Part shown: in pieces, positions 1-4,850 of the stretch | Numbering within the stretch: position 1 is the first letter of the stretch | Layout: each line of letters starts with the position of its first letter | Source of the DNA: Candidatus Pelagibacter sp. | GTDB lineage: Bacteria > Pseudomonadota > Alphaproteobacteria > Pelagibacterales > Pelagibacteraceae | Length of the DNA stretch: 5,814 nt | NCBI GenBank assembly: GCA_016777545.1 | Contig: JADHRH010000062.1 | Span: 1-5,814, forward strand | Reading direction: 5' to 3' | Notes under the pieces: model-generated | Databases searched by the model: none | The model's input: the letters and a program-made list of their open reading frames with translations, nothing else | Told to the model about the DNA's origin: nothing | Position numbers and translations under genes: made by a program

Positions 1-903
1 GCAATTGCATTTAAAAATTCTAAATTAGGTACACCAATTTTAATTGGTAAAAAAACTAAAATTAAAGAAAGAATAAAAGAAATTGGCTACAATGAAAACT
101 TTGATATCGAAATAGTTAATTCTGAAGACAAAGAAAAAAGAGAGAAGTACGTAAACTTTTTATTTGAAAAAATGCAAAGAGAGAAAGGTCTTTTGGAAAG
201 AGATTGTGATAGATTAGTTAGAAATGATAGAGTTATATGGGCATCTTGTATGGTCGCTTGTGGTGATGCTGATGGTGCTGTAACTGGAAATACTAGAAGA
301 TTTGGGGCATCTTTTGATAAGGTTACCCAAGTTATAGATGCTAGACTAGGTGAAATCATGTTTGGATTAAACATGGTTGTTGCAAAAGGAAAAACTATTT
401 TTGTTGGAGACACGAGTGTAAATGAATACCCAAGTTCAGAAGAGCTTGCTGAAATTGCAATTTCATCTGCAAGAGTAGTTAAAATGTTTGGCTTTGTTCC
501 AAAAGTTGCTTTTGTTTCTCACTCTACTTTTGGTCAACCTCTAACCAGTAGAACTAAACATATAAAAAAAGCTGTTGAAATTTTAAAAGATAAAAATGTA
601 GATTTTGATTTTGATGGGGACATGCAGCCAGATGTTGCCTTAAATGAAGAATACAAAGAATTATATCCTTTCTCAAGTATTGTAGGAAATGCAAATATAT
701 TAATAATGCCGGGCCAACACAGTGCTGCTATTTCTTATAAAATGATGAAAAGCTTGGGTGACACAAAAGTTATTGGTCCTCTTTTAATTGGATTGGGTCA
801 ACCCATTGAAATAGCTCCTTTAAGGTCATCTACTTCAGAAATCATAAATTTAGCTTCAGTTGCTGCCTACTCTGCTGATGTAATTGATTATAAAAAAAGT
901 TAA
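1..903 (+). CDS. maeB: NADP-dependent malic enzyme (MaeB type), C-terminal phosphotransacetylase-like domain, 5' truncated by window edge
   Basis: The frame is open from base 1 to a TAA at 901-903, giving 300 residues with no start in view; the ATG at 172 is internal, because conserved-looking coding continues upstream of it. MaeB enzymes decarboxylate malate to pyruvate with NADP and carry a C-terminal domain related to phosphate acetyltransferase (Pta). In E. coli this domain is linked to regulation by acetyl-CoA rather than to acetyl transfer. Only that domain is visible here. The recognisable segments are LVRNDRVIWASCMVACGDADG, GNTRRFGASFDKV, FVSHSTFGQP, DFDGDMQPDVALN, FSSIVGNANILIMPGQHSA and KVIGPLLIGLGQPIEIAPL, ending in the usual ASVAAYSADVI tail. 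A free-standing Pta cannot be strictly excluded because the N-terminal malic domain lies outside the window. However, the PLLIGLGQP...VAAYS ending and the DGDMQPDVALN block are typical of MaeB. The stop overlaps that of the convergent lipoprotein gene. Confidence 0.88.
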   Translation, partial: AIAFKNSKLGTPILIGKKTKIKERIKEIGYNENFDIEIVNSEDKEKREKYVNFLFEKMQREKGLLERDCDRLVRNDRVIWASCMVACGDADGAVTGNTRRFGASFDKVTQVIDARLGEIMFGLNMVVAKGKTIFVGDTSVNEYPSSEELAEIAISSARVVKMFGFVPKVAFVSHSTFGQPLTSRTKHIKKAVEILKDKNVDFDFDGDMQPDVALNEEYKELYPFSSIVGNANILIMPGQHSAAISYKMMKSLGDTKVIGPLLIGLGQPIEIAPLRSSTSEIINLASVAAYSADVIDYKKS

Positions 904-910
904 TTTTTTT
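892..910. terminator. Possible bidirectional A-tract/T-tract terminator at the maeB/dolP convergent junction
   Basis: Seven A (892-898), the spacer GTTAA and seven T (904-910) form an inverted repeat over the two convergent stop codons. Each strand therefore reads an A-tract, a short loop and a T-tract at the gene end. There is no GC stem, so an ordinary strong intrinsic hairpin is not present; termination here is inferred from position and symmetry only. Confidence 0.35.
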
Positions 911-1493
911 GAATTCTTAAATCTTCAACCAAGACAATACTTGCAATAACATCTTCTACATCTAGTATTTCTTTTGCTTCATTTATTACTTCTTTTCTTT
1001 CTTCTGTGGTTAAAGAAATCCCATAAATAAATATTTTTTTCTTATAAGTATCAATTTGATAATTGGTTGCTTTAATTTTTTTGTTAAATATTAAAGCTGT
1101 ACGAAGTTGAGATGTAATTAATAAATCTTTAGCAGATTGTTGAAAATTAAAATCTTCTTTTATTTTAATATCGTTTTTAACTGATCTGGCACCTTTTGTT
1201 TCCCATGCAAGTTTAGTAATTTGAAGTTTTTCTTCAGGATCATCTACTTTTCCTGTTACAAAAATTTTTCCATCTAAAACTTTTGTGCTTACAGTTAAGA
1301 TATAGCTCTTGTCTCTTAGGGCTAATCTTGCAGCTAAATTTTTCTGCATCACAGAATCGTCTATTTGGGTCCCTAAAGATCTTGGATCAAACGCAACACT
1401 AACACCTGTTCCAAAAACTCCTTTTGAGCTAATCCCAACACATCCTGTTAAGATTAAAAAAATTAAACTTATTAAAAATATTTTATTTTTCAT
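900..1493 (-). CDS. dolP: Dual BON-domain outer-membrane lipoprotein, DolP/YraP-like
   Basis: The product has 197 residues. The N-terminus is a lipoprotein signal: a short Lys-rich n-region, a hydrophobic core at residues 5-15, and a lipobox LTGC with the acceptor cysteine at residue 18. A DPRSLGTQIDD segment (36-46) follows and closely resembles the linker before the first BON domain of E. coli DolP. Two BON domains come next, roughly residues 46-113 (ending in the GARSVKNDIKI strand) and 118-190 (ending in DVEDVIASIVLVED). In E. coli, DolP sits in the outer membrane, binds anionic phospholipid at division sites and supports envelope integrity and amidase activation; the same role here is inferred. 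The ATG at 1493 lies inside the 3' end of rsmI with an 11-bp overlap, which indicates translational coupling. No Shine-Dalgarno sequence is visible. The stop falls in a TTAA shared with the convergent maeB stop. Confidence 0.85.
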   Translation of the reverse strand: MKNKIFLISLIFLILTGCVGISSKGVFGTGVSVAFDPRSLGTQIDDSVMQKNLAARLALRDKSYILTVSTKVLDGKIFVTGKVDDPEEKLQITKLAWETKGARSVKNDIKIKEDFNFQQSAKDLLITSQLRTALIFNKKIKATNYQIDTYKKKIFIYGISLTTEERKEVINEAKEILDVEDVIASIVLVEDLRIQKN

Positions 1494-2346
1494 TTTTTAT
1501 TTTTAGACAATAATTGTAAATTTCTTTTTTTGATACATTCGTATTTTGACTAATTAAATCTGTAATATCTTTTATGCTTAGTTTTTTAATTAATTTTTGA
1601 ATAATTATTTTATCAGATTCTTTTAATATTATCGATGAATTTTTTTCTTTTACCTTTTCAGAAATAACAATTGTTAACTCTCCTTTGGGATCAGATTTAA
1701 ATGGTTCAAGTGTCTCCACATCTGTTCTTATATATTCCTCATAAAATTTGGTCATTTCTCTGCAAACCAAAATTTTTCTATTTGAAAAGTAACGTTTTAA
1801 ATCTTTTATCGATCTATTAAATTTTCGTGGAGAAATAAAAAAAACAATACAGCCCTCTAAATTTGCAAGCCTTTCGAAATCTTCACTTAATTTGCTATTT
1901 TTCTCTGGAAAAAAACCATAAAAAAAATATTTTTCATTAAATCCACTTATGGAAACTGCAGAAGAAACAGCTGACGCACCCGGAATTGGAAAGATATCTA
2001 TTTCGTTAATAGCACATTCATTGACTAATATAGCTCCTGGATCTGAGATAGATGGAGTTCCAGCGTCAGAAATCAAAGAAACGACCGATCCTGATTTTAA
2101 AATATCAATTACTTTCGATAAATTTTTTTTTTCATTAAATTTATGATTTGCAATAAGTTTTGATTTAATTTCATACCGTTCTAATAAATTTTTTGAAATA
2201 CGTGTATCCTCACACAGTACATAATCCGATTTTTTTAATACTTCTAGGGCTCTTAAAGTGATGTCGCTTAAATTCCCAATAGGAGTAGATACAATATAAA
2301 GACCACTTTTAACTTTATTATTTATATTTTCAGTATGTAGAATCAT
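1483..2346 (-). CDS. rsmI: 16S rRNA (cytidine(1402)-2'-O)-methyltransferase RsmI
   Basis: RsmI uses S-adenosylmethionine to methylate the ribose of C1402 in the 16S rRNA decoding centre. Counting from the ATG at 2346 the protein has 287 residues, about the same as E. coli RsmI. The N-terminal signature LYIVSTPIGNLSDIT (16-30) is near-diagnostic. It is followed by CEDTRISKNLL (45-55), the SAM-site stretch SLISDAGTPSISDPG (90-104), IPGASAVSSAVSISGF (121-136), the second-lobe ISPRKFNRS (171-179), CREMTKFYEE (195-204) and PKGELTIVISE (220-230). The C-terminal helical tail (about 247-287, VSKKEIYNYCLKI) is the normal end of the family. An in-frame TTG at 2349 could add one residue, but the ATG is the more likely start. 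It is the first gene of a unit with the BON lipoprotein gene and is divergent from the LpoA-like gene. Confidence 0.95.
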   Translation of the reverse strand: MILHTENINNKVKSGLYIVSTPIGNLSDITLRALEVLKKSDYVLCEDTRISKNLLERYEIKSKLIANHKFNEKKNLSKVIDILKSGSVVSLISDAGTPSISDPGAILVNECAINEIDIFPIPGASAVSSAVSISGFNEKYFFYGFFPEKNSKLSEDFERLANLEGCIVFFISPRKFNRSIKDLKRYFSNRKILVCREMTKFYEEYIRTDVETLEPFKSDPKGELTIVISEKVKEKNSSIILKESDKIIIQKLIKKLSIKDITDLISQNTNVSKKEIYNYCLKIKNEK

Positions 2347-2378
2347 CAAATTATAATAGTTATAATAATAACATTAAA
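2347..2378. promoter_or_regulatory. 32-bp divergent promoter region between rsmI and the LpoA-like gene
   Basis: Everything needed to start both genes must fit in this gap or in the opposing coding ends. On the plus strand the octamer TTATAATA occurs twice (2351-2358 and 2360-2367), giving perfect -10-like TATAAT at 2352-2357 and 2361-2366. These would predict leaders of roughly 15 and 6 nt before the ATG at 2379. On the minus strand TATAAT reads from 2355 to 2350, so close to the rsmI ATG that only a leaderless transcript would fit; a TATTAT at 2367-2362 fits a short leader better. No convincing -35 box was found for any of them. In such AT-rich DNA TATAAT can occur by chance. Confidence 0.4.
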
Positions 2379-3530
2379 ATGAACAAAATTATTAAAATTA
2401 TACTTTTTTTAGCTTTTGGTTTCTTAATTACTCCAGTAGCACTCTTGGCAAATGAGAAAATTAGGATTGGTCTTCTTGTCCCTTTAACTGGAAAGAACTC
2501 TGAAATAGGACAATCTATAATTAAATCCACACGTCTTGCAATTAATACAATAAACAATGCATCAATTGAGATTATACCAAAAGATACACAGTCAAACCCT
2601 GAGGTAACTTTAGCAGCAGCTAAAGAGTTGGCTAATTCAGGAATAAAAATTGTTGTTGGTCCAGTTTTTAACGAAAGTCTAATTTACCTAGATGAGTTAA
2701 GTGAATTAACATTCTTGGCTCTAACGAATAAGAATGATAATTTTTCCAAAAACATTATTAACGCTGGAATTAATGCAACTTCACAACTAAATGCAATTAA
2801 GAAGTTTATAGAATTAAACGAAATAAAAAAAACTATCTTTCTTACTCCAGATGTAGGTTTTAAAAATGAAATTGAAAAAGCTATTTCTAATTCTAAAATA
2901 AAAATATTAGAAAATTATATTTATAATACTGACCCGACTAAACTTACCAAACAAATTGAAAAAATTACACGTTATGAAATTAGAAAACAAAACCTTGAAG
3001 ATGAAATAAATAGACTAGAGAAATCAGAACAAAGCAATAAAGAGCTCTTAATTGAAAGGTTAAAAAAGAGAGATACTCTTGGTAGTGTAAAATTTGACTC
3101 AGTGGTAATTTCTGATTTTGATGAAAGTTTAAAAAGTGTAACAACTTCCCTGCTTTATACGGATATAACTCCTAAAGAAAAATATTTTATTACTCTTAAT
3201 CAATGGTTTGATGAGTCACTTTTAAAAGAGACAAGCTCACAACCCTTGTATTTTCCCTCTGCAAATAAAGATAATTATGATGAATTTTCTAATGAATATT
3301 TTGAAAAATATAATCAGTACCCTAATCAATTGTCATTTTTAAGTTATGACTTGGTTGGGCTTGTGTATTATTTAATTCTTCAAAACGAATCTGTTATTGA
3401 TAAAAAAATGTTTACTAAAAAAACTTTGTTTAAAGGAAAGGTTGGAGTTTTTGAAATTAAAAACAATAAAATTAATCATATTTTAAATTTTTATAAAGCT
3501 GAAGATGGAGAATTTAAAAAAGTTTTTTAA
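2379..3530 (+). CDS. Periplasmic penicillin-binding-protein activator, LpoA/LppC family (type 1 periplasmic-binding fold)
   Basis: The protein has 383 residues. A classical signal peptide covers residues 1-24 (KIIKII n-region, hydrophobic core, likely cleavage after ALLA). The mature part begins with the family start KIRIGLLVPLTGKNSEIGQSI (27-47), the first strand and helix of a type 1 periplasmic-binding domain related to branched-chain amino-acid binding proteins. Further fold markers are IVVGPVFNES (91-100) and FLSYDLVGLVYYL (320-332). A charged helical insert at about 198-232, ending RDTLGSVKFDSVVISDF, is typical of alphaproteobacterial LppC/LpoA-like proteins and separates them from ABC-transporter receptors. 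E. coli LpoA is an outer-membrane lipoprotein that activates PBP1A; a peptidoglycan role here is inferred from family and from the rsmI neighbour. There is no lipobox and no cysteine in the protein, so it should be soluble in the periplasm. The start has no Shine-Dalgarno sequence. The last 17 bp overlap rdgB. Confidence 0.82.
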   Translation: MNKIIKIILFLAFGFLITPVALLANEKIRIGLLVPLTGKNSEIGQSIIKSTRLAINTINNASIEIIPKDTQSNPEVTLAAAKELANSGIKIVVGPVFNESLIYLDELSELTFLALTNKNDNFSKNIINAGINATSQLNAIKKFIELNEIKKTIFLTPDVGFKNEIEKAISNSKIKILENYIYNTDPTKLTKQIEKITRYEIRKQNLEDEINRLEKSEQSNKELLIERLKKRDTLGSVKFDSVVISDFDESLKSVTTSLLYTDITPKEKYFITLNQWFDESLLKETSSQPLYFPSANKDNYDEFSNEYFEKYNQYPNQLSFLSYDLVGLVYYLILQNESVIDKKMFTKKTLFKGKVGVFEIKNNKINHILNFYKAEDGEFKKVF

Positions 3531-3537
3531 TTTTTTT
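3514..3537. terminator. Palindromic shared gene end and possible bidirectional terminator, LpoA-like gene/rdgB
   Basis: TTAAAAAAGTTTTTTAA (3514-3530) is a perfect 8-bp inverted repeat around a single G at 3522. It coincides exactly with the overlap of the two convergent genes: the rdgB stop is at its left end and the LpoA-like stop at its right end. Seven T follow on the plus strand (3531-3537), as in a weak intrinsic terminator; there is no matching T-run beyond the palindrome on the minus strand. The stem is A-U except for the central base, so its strength is doubtful. Confidence 0.4.
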
Positions 3538-4116
3538 AAAAGCTTTAAATCTATGATCTATTTTATATTTCTGTGATGCTCTCATTTCACCAAATGTAAT
3601 TTTTTTTCCAAGTGGTATGAAAATAGGATCATAACCAAAACCATTTTTACCTTTTATAACTGGTGAAATAAAACCCTCAACCTTTCCAATAGAATTTATT
3701 ATTTCTTTATTTTTATTATAAATGGTTAAGGCACAAATAAACCTGGCCTTAATTTTTTTCTCTCGCCAATTTTTGTCTTTTTTATCTAACTCCTTAAAAA
3801 CTCTATACATTGCTTTTTTAAAATCGCCTTTTTTACCTCCCCATCTAGCTGAATAAATTCCAGGATCTCCATCTAAAACATCTATTTCTAAACCTGAGTC
3901 ATCAGACAGACATGTCATTTTTGATTTTTTAGAAAAAAATTTAGCTTTGATTAAAGAGTTTTCCTTAAATGTCTTGCCATTTTCAGGAGGGCTTTTTATT
4001 TTAAAGTCCTGTGGAGAGTATATTTCAACATTTTTAGGCAATAAATCCTTAATTTCTCTTAATTTTCCTTTATTATTAGTGCCTACCAACAATTTTATAA
4101 TTTTATTCTTTAACAT
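3514..4116 (-). CDS. rdgB: XTP/dITP (non-canonical purine NTP) pyrophosphatase RdgB/HAM1
   Basis: This house-cleaning enzyme hydrolyses dITP, ITP and XTP to the monophosphate plus pyrophosphate, keeping deaminated purines out of DNA and RNA. The product has 200 residues, the normal family length. Motifs in order are the nucleotide-binding VGTNNKGKLREI (11-22), GKTFKENSLIKAKFF (47-61), the metal/catalytic block SDDSGLEIDVLDG (71-83, with Asp72 the expected catalytic acid), PGIYSARWGG (85-94), the GKVEGFI strand (144-150), GFGYDPIFIP (159-168) and the base-contacting KIDHR (185-189). The last motif usually reads SHR, so Asp187 is a departure. The ATG at 4116 is the only sensible start, as the first strand follows within ten residues; no Shine-Dalgarno sequence is seen. 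The gene stands alone, divergent from grpE across 36 bp and overlapping the LpoA-like gene by 17 bp. Confidence 0.95.
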   Translation of the reverse strand: MLKNKIIKLLVGTNNKGKLREIKDLLPKNVEIYSPQDFKIKSPPENGKTFKENSLIKAKFFSKKSKMTCLSDDSGLEIDVLDGDPGIYSARWGGKKGDFKKAMYRVFKELDKKDKNWREKKIKARFICALTIYNKNKEIINSIGKVEGFISPVIKGKNGFGYDPIFIPLGKKITFGEMRASQKYKIDHRFKAFKKIKKLF

Positions 4117-4152
4117 CTAGCAATTATCAAATTTCATACCATATAAGTTGTC
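4117..4152. promoter_or_regulatory. 36-bp divergent region between rdgB and grpE
   Basis: This short gap must serve both start codons. For rdgB, minus-strand GATAAT reads 4128-4123, and a -35-like ATGACA (5 of 6) reads 4154-4149, but the spacing of 20 is long. For grpE, TATAAG (4142-4147) is too close to the ATG unless the mRNA is leaderless. A perfect TATAAT lies further back at 4096-4101 inside rdgB and would give a leader of about 45 nt. No CTTG-type heat-shock -35 and no CIRCE inverted repeat was found here. All assignments are tentative. Confidence 0.3.
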
Positions 4153-4788
4153 ATGGAAAAAGATCAAAACATTAATTCTGAAAACCAAAATGAAGAAATT
4201 AAAGAGAATGAAGCTGAGGAGCAAAACCAAGTAGAACAAGAAATTTCAGCTGATAAAACAGAAGAGGCAAAAGAGATTACACCTGAAGAAAAAATTAAGG
4301 AGTTAGAAGATAAGCTTACTAGAACTTTTGCTGAAATGGAAAATCAAAGAAGAAGATTTGAAAAAGAAAAAGATGATGCTTTTGATTATGGTGGATTTTC
4401 TTTTGCAAAAGAAGCTTTAAATTTAATTGATAATCTTGAGAGATCAAAACAAATTTTAGAAAGTGATGAAGTATTAAAAGATACTGAAGCTTTAAAAAAA
4501 ACTTTAGAGCATTTTGAAATTATTAGTAAAGATATGGTGTCAATTTTTTCAAAAAATGGAATTACACCTGTTGCTTCTATTGGTAAAAAATTGGATCCCA
4601 ATCAACACCAAGCTATGATGGAAATTGATGATGATCAAAAAGAACCTGGAACAATAGTTCAAGAAATTCAAAAAGGTTTTATGATGAAAGATAGACTTTT
4701 AAGACCAGCATTAGTCGGAGTTTCAAAAAAAACTAAAACTCCAGATGATCAAAAAAGCGAGGAAAATAAAGAGAATTCAGACAATTAA
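4153..4788 (+). CDS. grpE: GrpE, nucleotide-exchange factor of DnaK
   Basis: GrpE acts in the cytoplasm as a dimer that releases ADP from DnaK and so resets the Hsp70 cycle. The product has 211 residues. Residues 1-44 are a Glu/Gln/Asn-rich, probably disordered N-terminus. From about 45 a long helix begins (EEKIKELEDKL, then FAEMENQRRRFEKEKDDAF at 59-77), forming the paired-helix dimer stalk, followed by the LIDNLERSKQIL helix (91-102). The C-terminal beta domain that docks on DnaK carries the family signatures KNGITPV (134-140), LDPNQHQAMMEI (147-158), GTIVQEIQKGFMMKDRLLRPALVGVSK (166-192). An acidic tail of about 20 residues follows. The ATG at 4153 is the only methionine before the conserved helix apart from Met62, and its acidic leader is typical. 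dnaK follows 62 bp downstream on the same strand. Confidence 0.96.
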   Translation: MEKDQNINSENQNEEIKENEAEEQNQVEQEISADKTEEAKEITPEEKIKELEDKLTRTFAEMENQRRRFEKEKDDAFDYGGFSFAKEALNLIDNLERSKQILESDEVLKDTEALKKTLEHFEIISKDMVSIFSKNGITPVASIGKKLDPNQHQAMMEIDDDQKEPGTIVQEIQKGFMMKDRLLRPALVGVSKKTKTPDDQKSEENKENSDN

Positions 4789-4798
4789 TTATAATTGT
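4781..4798 (+). other. Inverted repeat straddling the grpE stop
   Basis: ACAATTA (4781-4787), loop ATTA, and TAATTGT (4792-4798) form a perfect 7-bp inverted repeat that includes the grpE stop codon. No T-run follows, so it is not a standard terminator. It could be a weak RNA hairpin that stabilises the grpE 3' end or reduces read-through into dnaK, or a protein-binding site. Its sequence does not match the CIRCE element. Chance is possible in DNA this AT-rich. Confidence 0.35.
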
Positions 4799-4803
4799 AA
4801 GAA

Positions 4804-4831
4804 CTTGTAGATTGAAAATTAACACTTATAT
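4804..4831 (+). promoter_or_regulatory. RpoH (sigma-32) heat-shock promoter of dnaK
   Basis: CTTG at 4804-4807, a 17-bp spacer, and CTTATAT at 4825-4831 match the published alphaproteobacterial heat-shock consensus CTTG-N17/18-CYTATNT at every specified position. Transcription would start near 4837-4839, giving a leader of only about 12 nt that begins in the purine-rich ribosome-binding site. It lies between grpE and dnaK, so dnaK would have its own heat-inducible transcript in addition to any read-through from grpE. The match and spacing are seen directly; use by RpoH is inferred. Confidence 0.7.
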
Positions 4832-4832
4832 G

Positions 4833-4842
4833 AAGGAAAGGA
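4833..4842 (+). promoter_or_regulatory. Strong Shine-Dalgarno sequence of dnaK
   Basis: AAGGAAAGGA contains two overlapping purine-rich anti-16S matches. The second, AAAGGA (4837-4842), sits 8 nt before the ATG at 4851, an ideal distance. It fixes the dnaK start and contrasts with the other five starts in the window, which lack any clear site. Confidence 0.8.
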
Positions 4843-4850
4843 ATTAAATT

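Noticed and set aside
87..413. Minus-strand open frame of 108 codons under maeB
   Set aside because: It lies wholly within the well-recognised MaeB domain, has no recognisable motifs, and is the expected shadow of a real gene.
172..903. Treating the ATG at 172 as the start of the first gene
   Set aside because: The same frame is open back to base 1 and the upstream residues continue a Pta-like domain, so this methionine is internal.
1309..1506. Plus-strand open frame opposite the dolP signal sequence
   Set aside because: It is a shadow of the DolP-like gene; its lysine/isoleucine/phenylalanine-rich end comes from the AT-rich antisense of the lipoprotein signal.
2360..2557. Minus-strand open frame opposite the start of the LpoA-like gene, ending in a hydrophobic run
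   Set aside because: The hydrophobic stretch is simply the antisense of the signal-peptide region; it would overlap the divergent promoter region and shows no initiation signal.
2379..3530. Calling the periplasmic protein a branched-chain amino-acid ABC-transporter receptor
   Set aside because: The fold is shared, but no transporter genes adjoin it. The charged helical insert and the rsmI neighbour fit the alphaproteobacterial LppC/LpoA family better.
3531..3550. Second palindrome around AAAGCTTT downstream of the LpoA-like stop
   Set aside because: It lies within the rdgB coding end and is short; low-complexity A/T runs around a HindIII-like core are expected at this base composition.
4108..4144. 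RpoH promoter for grpE (CTTTAAC ... CCATAT)
   Set aside because: The -35 lacks CTTG, the spacer is about 24 bp, and the -10 does not fit CYTATNT, so the match is much weaker than the one before dnaK.
4386..4601. Minus-strand open frame of 71 codons under grpE
   Set aside because: It is a shadow of the conserved GrpE core with no own ribosome-binding site or family resemblance.
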